Source of the DNA: Brucella pseudogrignonensis
GTDB taxonomy: Bacteria; Pseudomonadota; Alphaproteobacteria; Rhizobiales; Rhizobiaceae
NCBI RefSeq assembly: GCF_002252525.1
Contig: NZ_NNRM01000011.1
Location: forward strand, 1 to 64,000
Length of the DNA stretch: 64,000 nucleotides
Direction of reading: 5' to 3'
Every line of letters starts with the position of its first letter. Position 1 is the stretch's first letter. The notes under the pieces were generated by a model that was not told the DNA's origin, did not search any database, and saw only the letters and a list, made by a program, of their open reading frames with translations. The translations under genes and the position numbers were made by a program. Positions 55,552 to 64,000 of this stretch are shown in pieces.

Positions 55552-56772
55552 TCACTGAATAGAGTTAGCCAGAGACTGGAACACCTCGATTGTTTCAGCT
55601 TTCACCTGCTGACCATCAATATTGTAATTGGCGTAGGCCGATGTTTTGACGATTACCACGCGTTTGGCCGGATTGACGTAAATAAACTGGCCGTAAATAC
55701 CGACAGCAGCGAAATCACCTTGGGGCTCAACCGGAATCCACCATTGATAACCATAGCCAAACGGTATCTTGCCTGACGCATCTTTGCGTCCGGGCATCAA
55801 ATACGGCTCGTCTGGCGTTACAGAATCGTGAACCCATTGCGCCGGCACGAGCTGCTCGCCAAGATAGTTCCGGCCTTCATTCATATAGAGCAATCCAAAG
55901 CGGGCATAATCACGCAGCACAGCATTAAGGCCACCCGCAGCGACAACTTCACCCTTTTGATCAGCAAGCCAATACGAATCATCCTCCACGCCAAGTTTCG
56001 ACCAGAGCTTGTCCTCAAAGTATTTTTGTATTGGCACACCAGTCGCACCTTCCAGCACCAAGGCGAGAACTTGCGTATCTGCTGAGACATAACGATTGAC
56101 TGTGCCTGGCTTGATTTCGTTCTTCAGATGCGCGGTGAAATCGATGACCGACCCGGTAACCATTTGCACAATGTAGCGCACGATATCCGAATTGAGATCG
56201 CCGTAATTTTCGTTGAAACCAATGCCAGACGACATCTGCAGAACGTTTTTGACTGTCACGCCCTTATAGCCACCCTCCGCGAGTACCGGCGCATAATGAT
56301 CGACTGTCTCATCGAGTTTGATCTGACCATCACGCACCGCATTGCCGATCAGAAACGAAACGAACGATTTCGATACAGACATCGCGATGGACTGCGTTTT
56401 CTCGGTGTTACCGCGTGCATATTCTTCATGCACTATCTCACCATCCTTCAGAACAATGAAACCTGTTGTTTCCGTCCGTTTGAGAAAATCGGCAAGATTG
56501 TGTGTCTCGCCTTTATATGAATAGATTTCAGGCAATGGCCGCTCGGCCTTCGGCAGCGGACTGACATCACCCGCGCGCGCAACCCGGATCGACGGATAGA
56601 TTTTATAGAGGGTGCGGAAATTTTCATCGATCACATCAGGCTTGAAAACCTGAGAATACTGATAAACCGCCCAATATTCGTGTAATTTCTTCCTAAAAAT
56701 CGCAGCGCTGACAGCCGCGATAATAATGATTAATATTATTAAATATAAGAAAAAACGGAAAAGCCGTTTCAT
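55552..56772 (-). CDS. Membrane-anchored serine hydrolase, beta-lactamase class C / NylB-like
   Basis: 406 residues. One N-terminal membrane anchor (LYLIILIIIIAAVSAAI, about 9-25). SxxK motif Ser132-Lys135 (SVSKSF) and Tyr228 in RYVSADTQ; the YxS form is typical of the 6-aminohexanoate-dimer hydrolase / esterase branch rather than true beta-lactamases. Probable esterase or amidase outside the cytoplasmic membrane. GGAGGGGAA just before the ATG. Confidence 0.83.
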   Translation of the reverse strand: MKRLFRFFLYLIILIIIIAAVSAAIFRKKLHEYWAVYQYSQVFKPDVIDENFRTLYKIYPSIRVARAGDVSPLPKAERPLPEIYSYKGETHNLADFLKRTETTGFIVLKDGEIVHEEYARGNTEKTQSIAMSVSKSFVSFLIGNAVRDGQIKLDETVDHYAPVLAEGGYKGVTVKNVLQMSSGIGFNENYGDLNSDIVRYIVQMVTGSVIDFTAHLKNEIKPGTVNRYVSADTQVLALVLEGATGVPIQKYFEDKLWSKLGVEDDSYWLADQKGEVVAAGGLNAVLRDYARFGLLYMNEGRNYLGEQLVPAQWVHDSVTPDEPYLMPGRKDASGKIPFGYGYQWWIPVEPQGDFAAVGIYGQFIYVNPAKRVVIVKTSAYANYNIDGQQVKAETIEVFQSLANSIQ

Positions 56773-56917
56773 TTCCCCTCCTTGTTATTTTACTTATAAA
56801 GTAATAACTGAATTACTTACGCCGCTTAAAGACATAGCACTATCTTCACCTTTATTACAAGGAGGAAAATAGCTAAAGTTTGCTATGATAAAATAGGGGA
56901 ATTATCGGTACTGATAT

Positions 56918-56988
56918 GGTTTCACAGAATTGAAACCGCCAGACTTATCCAAAACTCCATCAGTATGCCTCATGGAGTTTTGGATAAG
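56918..56988. repeat. Two hairpins, one with 17-bp perfect arms
   Basis: GGTTTCA/TGAAACC (56918-56937), then CTTATCCAAAACTCCAT / ATGGAGTTTTGGATAAG (56944-56960 and 56972-56988) with an 11-nt loop. Lies between the GGDEF-EAL stop and the serine hydrolase start. No T run, so terminator, promoter operator or repeat remnant are all possible. Confidence 0.6.
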
Positions 56989-57049
56989 CCCGAGTGGCGA
57001 TTGAACTTTTTCAAGGCGTGGATAGCGTCAGCATCTTCGCGCCTTGGTA

Positions 57050-59350
57050 TTACTGCGCAAATGTGCGTCCGCCGTCGTGCGGCACGACAGCTTTGGCCGA
57101 TGAAGTCCGGATTTCTGTTGCCGGAACAGGCTTACCCAACAGATAGCCCTGCACGAGGTCAGCGCCCGCCGCAACGCGAACTAGCGCCAGCTGCTCTTCT
57201 GTCTCGACACCTTCAACAGTTACGGCAAGGCCTAACTCGTGCGACAGCTGGGTAACACCGCGCAGCAGCATCAGAGAACGTCGGTCATTGGTGATATCCT
57301 GGACAAAGGAACGATCGACTTTGACCTTGGTCAGCGGCAAGCTGTTGAGATAGCTCAAGCTGGAATAGCCCGTACCAAAATCGTCCAGCGCAATGTTGAT
57401 CCCGGAATTCTTCAGTCGCTGCAAGACCAACGAAGTCTGATTGCGATCAGCGATGATCGCACTTTCGGTCACTTCCACCTCAAGCTGCCTCGCCGGAAGG
57501 CCGGATTTCTGCAAGGCATTGGCGATATCGCGGGTAATATCGCTGTTTTTCAAATCAATCGCTGACAGATTGACCGAAACGCCAATCCGATCCCCCCATG
57601 TCATGCAATCGCGGCAGGCCTGCTCAAGCATGAAACGGGTGATTTGCGAGATAATGCCGATTTCTTCGGCCAATGGGATAAATTCTGCTGGAGGAACATG
57701 CCCCAGCTCCGAATGTTCCCAACGCGCCAGCGCCTCATAGGCCACGATACGCAGCGACTGTGCGCTGACGATAGGCTGATAGACGACTTTGATTTCCTGA
57801 TTTTCAATAGCCAGACGCAAGTCTGCCTTCAGCTTCTGGCGACCGCGATATTTGGTATCCATGGCGTTCACAAACAGCGCCCATTGTTTGCCTTCCTCGC
57901 TCTTGGCTTCATAGAGCGCCAGATCGGCATTCATGTGCATATTGCCGACATCGCATTTATCAATATTCTCGGTCGCAACGCCCGCGCTGATCTCGATATG
58001 AACCTGATCGCCATTAAGATCGTAAACACCGCTTGCGACAGAGATAACGTGATCCATGATCGCCGCCACTTCTTCATCGCCATGAAGATTGAAGACGAAA
58101 ACCACGAATTCATCGCCGCCAAAGCGCGATGCTACAAAGCGCTGCGGATCGAGCGAATTCAGCCTATCTGCAAAAAGCCGCAGAAACACGTCGCCCACAT
58201 GATGGCCAAGCGTATCATTGACGTGCTTGAAGTGATTGATATCGATGACGATCAGTGCAGCAAGCGTATTTGGCTCCTGATGTATCCGGAGCGAGCGCAC
58301 CATCGTTTCAAAGTAGTTACGGTTTGGCAGCCCGGTCAGACCATCAAAACGTGCCATATGCTGAATGCGCGCTTCTGATTCAACGCGTTGCGTGACGTCT
58401 TCAAACATCAAAACGACACCCGCATTGGATGTCTGATTACCGATACATTCGATATAGCGGTTATCTGCCAATTGCAGAATATCACGCGCTTTGCGGCCCG
58501 AAAGTAAATCCTGCATCCGTGTGCGGATGTTGTGCAGGTCATTATGCGGAAACAGGCCCTGTTTGGCACAATAGCGCAGCAAGACTTCCAGCCTGCGCCC
58601 ACGCAGTTTGGTATGTTCAGCAATCTTGAGCAGCGATTTCGTCTTGTGATTGATGACCGCAATGCGCTGCTGTGCGTCGAACATCAACAGGCCTTGCGGC
58701 ATGTTGTTGAGCGCCGCATCAAACCGGCTGGCAACAATAGACAGGCGGCGTTTTCCCATCACAGCTGCGAAAAGAAATTCGCGAAGCCCGTTAGCCATCT
58801 GAATATTGGACAAGAAGTATGGGATCAGCAGGAGACCAATCACAACGTGAAAGGGAGTCCCCGCAAGGATAAGCCCCGCAAGCACCGGGATCAGAGTGCA
58901 GGCCGACATCAGAACCACGGCTTTTGCCGAGGCATAATTGCGGCCAACGATCGATACGACCGAAGCCAGAAGGATGGTCAGGCTGGCCAGTTCTGCAAAA
59001 GAGTCGCGCAGAACATAGCTTGAAAAGAAGCAGAGCATCCCAAGCGTTGCGCAAACCAGCGAAGCGCCAACGAGATAGCGTGCTTCCCACTTATCGAGAT
59101 CTGCATGAGACAGGGTACCGAGCTTTGCCTCATCGAATTTATGCATGTCATAGAGGCGGCCGAATGCGACAACTGTAAAAAAACCGGCAAATCCAAGAAA
59201 GCGCCAGTCTGCTGTTTTTACATAAATGACCACACACGCCACGACATGGGCGAGCAAACCAAACCATAATGTTGTGCGATTGCCATAAAGCGCACGCAAA
59301 AAAGAGAGCCGCACATCGGCAGGTATCTCAGGTTGAAGGCTACGCCACAT
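57050..59350 (-). CDS. Membrane PAS-GGDEF-EAL protein (cyclic di-GMP turnover)
   Basis: 766 residues. About five or six N-terminal membrane segments (30-190), a PAS domain (about 205-320), GGDEF domain with intact active site RFGGDEF (411-415), and EAL domain with intact YEALARWEH (EAL at 539-541), EVTES, DDFGTGYSS and KVDRSFV. Both synthesis and breakdown of cyclic di-GMP are possible from sequence. The PAS senses an unknown signal. A purine-rich AAAGGGG is 14 nt before the ATG, rather far. Single gene. Confidence 0.94.
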   Translation of the reverse strand: MWRSLQPEIPADVRLSFLRALYGNRTTLWFGLLAHVVACVVIYVKTADWRFLGFAGFFTVVAFGRLYDMHKFDEAKLGTLSHADLDKWEARYLVGASLVCATLGMLCFFSSYVLRDSFAELASLTILLASVVSIVGRNYASAKAVVLMSACTLIPVLAGLILAGTPFHVVIGLLLIPYFLSNIQMANGLREFLFAAVMGKRRLSIVASRFDAALNNMPQGLLMFDAQQRIAVINHKTKSLLKIAEHTKLRGRRLEVLLRYCAKQGLFPHNDLHNIRTRMQDLLSGRKARDILQLADNRYIECIGNQTSNAGVVLMFEDVTQRVESEARIQHMARFDGLTGLPNRNYFETMVRSLRIHQEPNTLAALIVIDINHFKHVNDTLGHHVGDVFLRLFADRLNSLDPQRFVASRFGGDEFVVFVFNLHGDEEVAAIMDHVISVASGVYDLNGDQVHIEISAGVATENIDKCDVGNMHMNADLALYEAKSEEGKQWALFVNAMDTKYRGRQKLKADLRLAIENQEIKVVYQPIVSAQSLRIVAYEALARWEHSELGHVPPAEFIPLAEEIGIISQITRFMLEQACRDCMTWGDRIGVSVNLSAIDLKNSDITRDIANALQKSGLPARQLEVEVTESAIIADRNQTSLVLQRLKNSGINIALDDFGTGYSSLSYLNSLPLTKVKVDRSFVQDITNDRRSLMLLRGVTQLSHELGLAVTVEGVETEEQLALVRVAAGADLVQGYLLGKPVPATEIRTSSAKAVVPHDGGRTFAQ

Positions 59351-59742
59351 CTCGTTGATTGTACCCCTTTCATAGGGGGTAATATGCCACTAATCACTTA
59401 AAAATACCTTTCGCAAAACTAAACCACAAGCTGTTATTGCAACTACCATAAGATGTAATCAGTTTATTATTAAGCAAACACCGAACAGCACAACCAGAAG
59501 TAAATAATGCAACCCTAAGATCTCAGATAGAGACATTTAATTTATTTATTGCTCACTGAAAAAGCGCGTCACACAGAGCAGTTTGCAGTTAAGAAAAGCC
59601 AGTAATTCCCCAAATTAGCGTCTGACAACTGCGCCCAGCTCCATAAAAGCCGCCTTATCTAGTGAAAATCGCAGGATTTGCGCGTAAAACCGACGAAGTT
59701 GCGAAGTTGGACGAATAGAAACCAGAATAGTTGCAACTTGGC
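59351..59742. other. AT-rich gap between SDR and GGDEF-EAL genes
   Basis: 392 bp, clearly more AT-rich than the genes around it. Must hold the promoter of the leftward GGDEF-EAL gene and the end of the SDR transcript. No gene, clear repeat or strong hairpin seen. Confidence 0.6.
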
Positions 59743-60492
59743 CTAGATGTGATGGCCACCGTCAATGGTAATCACCGATCCAGTCATGTAACGGCTTGCA
59801 TCAGAAGCAAGCATTAGCACCACACCGTCCAGATCCTCCATTTCGCCAAGCCGTCGCATGGGGTTGCGACCTTTAAAATATCCGCCAGCAGGACCCGATA
59901 GCTGCCGTTCATTGATTCGCGTTGGAAACCACCCCGGCGCAATCGCATTGACGCGAATATCATGCGACGCCCATTCAAGTGCCAGCGCGCGGGTCATCTG
60001 CGTTACGCAGGCTTTGGACATCGCATAGGCAGCAGTCCCCTTCTGAGGACGCTCCGCAAGAATACTCGTTGTATTCACGATGGCACCGGCCTGCTTTCGG
60101 TCGATCATCCGTCGAGCCATTTCCTGTGCAGTGAAGAACGATCCGGCCACGTTCACATCGAAGATGTGCTCCAGCATATCCCGCGTCGTATCCAGCGCTC
60201 TCGCGACATGGGCGACACCTGCATTATTGAAAAGCACATTGATAGGGCCAAGACGCTGTTCCGCCTCATCGAACGCGGTCTTTACCTCGTCTGGGTTGGT
60301 GATATCCGCCATGATTTCCAGCACTTCACCACCAGAAGGGCAGAATTTCTCACCATCCCGACTGCGTGAAATTGAAACAACTTTTGCCCCATGGCGCGCA
60401 AGCACGCGCACCATGTGCAACCCCAACCCCGAAGAACCTCCGGTCACGGCAATCACCTTGCCTGCGACAGAGAAAACCTGTTCGTCAGCCAT
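59743..60492 (-). CDS. SDR-family oxidoreductase
   Basis: 249 residues. TGGSSGLGLHMV (NADP/NAD loop), NNAGVAHVAR, Ser in NTTSIL and YxxxK in AAYAMSKACV are intact. Generic dehydrogenase or reductase; gluconate 5-dehydrogenase-like by overall pattern but not sure. GGGGGGATGA before the ATG. Single gene. Confidence 0.85.
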   Translation of the reverse strand: MADEQVFSVAGKVIAVTGGSSGLGLHMVRVLARHGAKVVSISRSRDGEKFCPSGGEVLEIMADITNPDEVKTAFDEAEQRLGPINVLFNNAGVAHVARALDTTRDMLEHIFDVNVAGSFFTAQEMARRMIDRKQAGAIVNTTSILAERPQKGTAAYAMSKACVTQMTRALALEWASHDIRVNAIAPGWFPTRINERQLSGPAGGYFKGRNPMRRLGEMEDLDGVVLMLASDASRYMTGSVITIDGGHHI

Positions 60493-60605
60493 TCATCCCC
60501 CCGACTGCCAAATATCTTTCTATATCTAGTGCAACATCAATTTTATGTGAACCCGAAAACCCTCTAAAATCTCGCCAGATCAATAGAGTACACAGAAGCT
60601 GGCAA

Positions 60606-60640
60606 TAGAGCATAATCCGACTGGACTGAAACGCGCTCTA
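60606..60640. repeat. Module B palindromic repeat
   Basis: TAGAGCATAATCCGACTGGA followed by CTGAAACGCGCTCTA. Outer TAGAG/CTCTA arms. Lies in the divergent gap before the amidotransferase-like gene. Confidence 0.55.
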
Positions 60641-60736
60641 AGGTGTGAAGCTGTGATCAGCTTCACGATTGCACGGCAAGACACAGCGCTTTACAAACGC
60701 TCCAACAACGCCCCTTCCGCTGGATCGAAATATTTC

Positions 60737-61501
60737 ATGGCAAAAGTTTCTCGCCCTCTCATCGCCGTTCCCACAGACGTAAAGCCGTTTGAAAATTACG
60801 TCTGGCATTCTGCGCCCGAGCAATATCTTGCTGCAGCGATTGACGTTGCAGAAGTCACGCCCCTGCTGGTTCCCAGCTTTGGCGCGAAGATGGATCTCGA
60901 TAGCATTCTCGATAGCGTGGACGGCCTGCTGGTCACTGGATCAAAATCCAACGTCAATCCGGAGCTTTACGGCGTCGAACCGAGTGCGGCCTTTGAGCCT
61001 TACGACAATGCCCGCGATGCAACATCGTTGCCGCTCATCCGTGCAGCAATCGACAAGGGCGTCCCCGTGCTGGCTATTTGCCGCGGCATTCAGGAACTGA
61101 ATGTAGCGCTGGGCGGCACGTTGGCCACCGAAATTCAGGAGCTGGAAGGTCGTATGGACCATCGCGCGCCGGAATCAGACAGCCAGGCCGAGCGCTTTGC
61201 CATTCAGCACCCGATTAAGATCGCGCCAAACTCCTGTCTTGCAGAGATACTGAAAACCGACGACGTAAAGGTCAATTCGGTCCATCGTCAGGCAATCGAC
61301 AAGCTGGCACCGGTTCTGGCGGTTGAAGCCACAGCGGATGATGGCACGATTGAAGCCGTCTCAGTCAAGAATGCAAAGGGTTTTGTCGTCGGCGTTCAGT
61401 GGCACCCGGAATACTGGGTGCAATCCGATGCGCCTTCGCGCAAGATTTTTGAAGCCTTTGGCGAGGCAGTGCGCCAACACAAGGCGCAGCGCAAAGCCTG
61501 A
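60737..61501 (+). CDS. Class I glutamine amidotransferase-like hydrolase, PuuD type
   Basis: 254 residues from ATG 60737; the frame is open back to GTG 60653 but the family N terminus (RPLIAVPTDVK) fits the later start. Nucleophile Cys115 in VLAICRGIQELN, His223 and Glu225 in VQWHPEYW. Gamma-glutamyl-gamma-aminobutyrate hydrolase family, which cleaves gamma-glutamyl conjugates. No other putrescine genes are adjacent, so the true substrate is open. Confidence 0.85.
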   Translation: MAKVSRPLIAVPTDVKPFENYVWHSAPEQYLAAAIDVAEVTPLLVPSFGAKMDLDSILDSVDGLLVTGSKSNVNPELYGVEPSAAFEPYDNARDATSLPLIRAAIDKGVPVLAICRGIQELNVALGGTLATEIQELEGRMDHRAPESDSQAERFAIQHPIKIAPNSCLAEILKTDDVKVNSVHRQAIDKLAPVLAVEATADDGTIEAVSVKNAKGFVVGVQWHPEYWVQSDAPSRKIFEAFGEAVRQHKAQRKA

Positions 61502-61510
61502 GATCGCAGC

Positions 61511-61545
61511 GCATCCCGAAAAGCGTGAGACGACTTTCGGGATGC
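61511..61545. repeat. Palindromic extragenic repeat, module A
   Basis: Perfect 11-bp arms GCATCCCGAAA / TTTCGGGATGC with a 13-nt loop, just past the hydrolase stop. Best preserved module A copy in the window. Confidence 0.7.
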
Positions 61546-61562
61546 GCGTAGCAAGAATGTCG

Positions 61563-61600
61563 AGCGCCAGCCTCAGTAAGTGAGGCTGGCGCTTTTATCT
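61563..61600. terminator. Bidirectional terminator
   Basis: Perfect 13-bp arms AGCGCCAGCCTCA / TGAGGCTGGCGCT with a 5-nt loop, then TTTATCTT. Lies between two convergent genes. Confidence 0.88.
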
Positions 61601-62568
61601 TACTTCTTCTTGACGTGACTGGTTTCCGGCACCGGCGTAATCGCCTCACCCTTGTCGAACCACGAGATCAGATTGTCGATCACAAGATTAGCCATATCGC
61701 GGCGGGTCTTTTCAGAAGCCGAGCCGATATGCGGCAACAATACCGTATTCGGGGCATCAAGAAGCGCCTGCGGCACATTCGGCTCATTGGCAAACACATC
61801 AAGACCGGCAGCCGCAATCGTTCCGTCGGTCAGCGCCTGAGCAAGCGCGTCCTCATCAACAACCGAACCACGGCCAATATTAATCAGCACACCTTCCGGT
61901 CCCAGCGCTTTCAGGACATCTGCATTGATGGCCTTTGCAGTTTCCGCACCGCCGGGGGCAACCAGAATGAGCGTATCCACCGCCTTCGCAAGCTCAAGCA
62001 GGCTCGGGTAATAAGTATAGCTCACATCATCTGCCTTACGGCGATTGTGATAGGACACAGGAAGGCCAAAAGCTTCGACACGATGCGCAATCGCCTTGCC
62101 AATGCGACCGAGGCCAAAAATACCGACAGAGCGGCCGCGCAGTGACAATTTGGAGAGCGGATAGCGCCCTTCCTTTGGCCAGCGACCAGCGCGCAGAAAC
62201 TCCTGCGATTTGGACAATTCGCGCACGGTATCAATCAGAAGGCCAAGCGCAGTATCTGCAACTTCTTCCGTCAGAACGTCCGGCGTATTGGTGACCATGA
62301 CGTCATTGGCACCGGCATGTTTCGCATCAACAGCATCATAACCAACCCCGAAATTACCGATAATTTCAAGATTAGGCAGCGCATCAATCAGCTTTGCATC
62401 GACCGTCGACATGCTGGCAACGCCTTTGACATCACCAGCCCAGGCTGCCTCAACCAGCGCCGCATCGCCTTTGGGAATCCGCTTGATATTGAACTCGCCT
62501 GAAAGCCGTTGCACGGCATAATCGTTGAAATTACCGAGCACCAGAATGGTCGCTTCACGTTGAGTCAT
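61600..62568 (-). CDS. D-isomer-specific 2-hydroxyacid dehydrogenase
   Basis: 322 residues. NAD loop GIFGLGRIGKA (about 150), and catalytic Arg in NIGRGSVVDE, Glu in FANEPNVP and His in LLPHIGSAS. Similar to glyoxylate / hydroxypyruvate reductases. Followed 72 bp upstream, on the same strand, by a LacI-type regulator gene that may control it. GAGGAAGC ahead of the ATG. Confidence 0.9.
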   Translation of the reverse strand: MTQREATILVLGNFNDYAVQRLSGEFNIKRIPKGDAALVEAAWAGDVKGVASMSTVDAKLIDALPNLEIIGNFGVGYDAVDAKHAGANDVMVTNTPDVLTEEVADTALGLLIDTVRELSKSQEFLRAGRWPKEGRYPLSKLSLRGRSVGIFGLGRIGKAIAHRVEAFGLPVSYHNRRKADDVSYTYYPSLLELAKAVDTLILVAPGGAETAKAINADVLKALGPEGVLINIGRGSVVDEDALAQALTDGTIAAAGLDVFANEPNVPQALLDAPNTVLLPHIGSASEKTRRDMANLVIDNLISWFDKGEAITPVPETSHVKKK

Positions 62569-62640
62569 GGCAGCTTCCTCATGTTCAAGCAGAATCCATC
62601 GGGCCAGAGGACCTGGCCCGGCTAATAAGACAGATCAGGC

Positions 62641-63654
62641 CTATTTGGGCTTGGAAGTCGATTGCCGGATATGCAACTCCGGTTTAATCAGTTCCTGATC
62701 ATGCGAAACTTCAATGCCATTCAGCTGGTCGAGCAGCGCGCGCGCCGCACGGCGACCGACTTCGCGCTGGCCGTTCCACACAGTGGTCAGCGCCGGTGTC
62801 GCGATGGCCGCTTCTTCCAGATCGTCATATCCGGTGACGGAAATGTCTTCACCCGGAACAAGCCCTGCACGCGCGATACCGTTCATCAAACCGATAGCAG
62901 TCAGATCGTTCCAGCAAACGGCTGCGGTCGGCTTGTCTTTGAGCGCAAGAAACTGTGGCGCAACTTCAAAGCCGCCCTGCTTGGTACGCGGCCCCGAAAT
63001 GCGCCATTCAAGCTTCACTTCAAGTCCGGCCTTATGCATGGCCTGCAAATAGCCCTGATAACGGTCACGGCCTGTCGAAGTCTGATCGGTACCACCGATC
63101 ATGGCGATGCGGGTGTGCCCAAGCGAAATCAGATGATTTGTGGCAAGGCCGATACCATAGGCATCATCCCCCCGGAAAACCGGTGCATGAACATCTTCAA
63201 CATCACGCGCGATCAGAACGACCGGCAGGCCGTTATCTTCCGCAAGCTGGATATCTTCCGGTGGTGTGCCGATGGCCGGCGACATGATGACGCCATCCGC
63301 GCCAAGCTGCAGCAACGTATCCATGAAAGTGCGCTGCTTTTCCAGCTGGTCATAATGGTTGGACAGAATGAAGGTCTGTCGCGAACGGTCCAGCTCCGTT
63401 TCAATCGACCGCAAAATTTCGGCGAAGAACGGGTTCATGATGTCATGTACGACAACACCCACGATCCCGGAACGGGACGTGCGCAGGCTGGCAGCGCGAC
63501 GGTTATAGATGTAACCGATGGCGCGGGCATGTTCCTTGATCTTTTCGCGTGTCTGATCGGCGACAAGAGGACTGTCGCGCAATGCCAGCGAAACGGTGGC
63601 CGTCGAAACACCAAGCGCATCTGCGATGGTCGAAAGCTTGATTTTCTGAGCCAA
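62641..63654 (-). CDS. LacI-family transcriptional regulator
   Basis: 337 residues, start TTG 63654 with GGGGAGGCGAC ahead. HTH KLSTIADALGVSTATVSLAL at residues 5-24, then a sugar-binding-protein-like effector domain (GVVVHDIMNPFFAEILRSIE; ICWNDLTAIGLMNG-type region). Effector unknown; usually a sugar or sugar acid. Upstream of the 2-hydroxyacid dehydrogenase on the same strand, so they may form an operon or a regulator-target pair. Confidence 0.92.
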   Translation of the reverse strand: MAQKIKLSTIADALGVSTATVSLALRDSPLVADQTREKIKEHARAIGYIYNRRAASLRTSRSGIVGVVVHDIMNPFFAEILRSIETELDRSRQTFILSNHYDQLEKQRTFMDTLLQLGADGVIMSPAIGTPPEDIQLAEDNGLPVVLIARDVEDVHAPVFRGDDAYGIGLATNHLISLGHTRIAMIGGTDQTSTGRDRYQGYLQAMHKAGLEVKLEWRISGPRTKQGGFEVAPQFLALKDKPTAAVCWNDLTAIGLMNGIARAGLVPGEDISVTGYDDLEEAAIATPALTTVWNGQREVGRRAARALLDQLNGIEVSHDQELIKPELHIRQSTSKPK

Positions 63655-63804
63655 GTCGCCTCCCCGAAAAGGTCATTGCCACAGTCGAAACAGGAAGGCG
63701 CCGGCAAGACAATAAAGAGGAGCGGCCATCCCATCTTGTAGATGGTTATGCCATTGCAATCATTGAATTGGAAGTTTTTTCAACGTTCCTTGATGGCCAT
63801 CTAC

Positions 63805-64000
63805 CTATTCAACATCGTCGTCATCAACAACTTCCTTGTCCAACTCGTCCGTCAGACGCGCCGCGCCACGCGCAGCAAGGTTGCTTTCCATGCGACCCAG
63901 CATCTTCAGGAAGGTTTTACGCTCCTTCTTGTCGAGGCCTTTCAGCATATCTTTTTCGGTTTTCTTGATCGACTTTTCGATGATGCGGATCGCTTCGATG
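63805..64000 (-). CDS. Probable MarR-family regulator, C-terminal fragment cut by window edge
   Basis: Minus-strand frame open from base 64000 to TAG at 63805-63807, 65 codons seen. The sequence (EKDMLKGLDKKERKTFLKML, then GRMESNLAAR) is the dimerisation helix pattern of MarR regulators, ending in an acidic tail (VVDDDDVE). The DNA-binding part lies beyond the window, so the call is tentative. Confidence 0.6.
   Translation of the reverse strand, partial: IEAIRIIEKSIKKTEKDMLKGLDKKERKTFLKMLGRMESNLAARGAARLTDELDKEVVDDDDVE

Noticed and set aside
55552-56772. Calling the serine hydrolase an antibiotic-resistance beta-lactamase
   Set aside because: The YxS motif, membrane anchor and overall pattern fit NylB-like esterases; no ampR neighbour.

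Overview
The window reads as ordinary chromosome of an alphaproteobacterium of the Brucella/Ochrobactrum group. The best clue is a 520-residue D-aminopeptidase (26976-28538) whose catalytic residues fall at exactly the numbers known for the Ochrobactrum anthropi enzyme (Ser62, Lys65, Tyr153, His287). The chvE-gguAB transporter, split pntAa/pntAb/pntB genes, a short aa3-type COX IV gene and a long basic S21 protein fit the same group. This assignment is inference, not a database result. Genes are densely packed. I see no rRNA, tRNA, CRISPR array, prophage or transposase gene.

Layout. (1) 1-7198: histidine utilisation, hutI (cut by the window edge), hutH, hutG, hutU, a YjiH-type membrane transporter and hutD. 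(2) 7333-10959: a NitT/TauT-type ABC importer and a D-amino-acid transaminase. (3) 11145-26452: a sugar-acid island. Leftward run gguC (AraD1 family), an aldose 1-dehydrogenase, an IlvD/Edd-type dehydratase, dgoK, dgoA, then chvE-gguA-gguB. Rightward, from a shared 332-bp divergent promoter region, run ytfQ-ytfR-ytfT-yjfF and a FadR-type GntR regulator. Together these describe uptake of galactose, arabinose or galactofuranose and oxidative breakdown through 2-keto-3-deoxy-6-phosphogalactonate to pyruvate and glyceraldehyde 3-phosphate. (4) 26557-29388: OsmC-like protein translationally coupled to the D-aminopeptidase, and a DUF72 protein.

(5) 29500-41071: a thiolase, an SDR dehydrogenase and a TPP-dependent acetolactate-synthase-like enzyme; a 29-residue hydrophobic peptide; a LysR regulator with a 25-bp palindrome just upstream; then a divergent five-gene branched-chain-type ABC importer followed by a GMC oxidoreductase. 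This looks like one catabolic module of unknown substrate. (6) 41297-44047: methionine importer metQ-metN-metI. (7) 44066-50554: mixed single genes (VOC protein, TPR lipoprotein, rpsU, membrane alpha/beta hydrolase, MaoC hydratase, HAD phosphatase, Rossmann-SAF oxidoreductase). (8) 50624-54320: proton-translocating transhydrogenase operon pntAa-pntAb-pntB preceded by the COX IV-like gene and ending in a structured repeat. (9) 54606-64000: FeeM-like acyltransferase, NylB-like serine hydrolase, GGDEF-EAL membrane protein, SDR, glutamine-amidotransferase-like hydrolase, 2-hydroxyacid dehydrogenase, LacI regulator and the C-terminal end of a probable MarR regulator cut by the window edge.

The gaps hold two palindromic repeat modules, sometimes fused into one composite element of about 97 bp, plus many clear intrinsic terminators. 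No obviously new multi-gene system was found. The best leads are the unassigned 29.5-41 kb catabolic module, the tiny membrane peptide inside it, the 141-bp nested-repeat element at the pntB stop codon, and the histone H1-like tail on PntAa.
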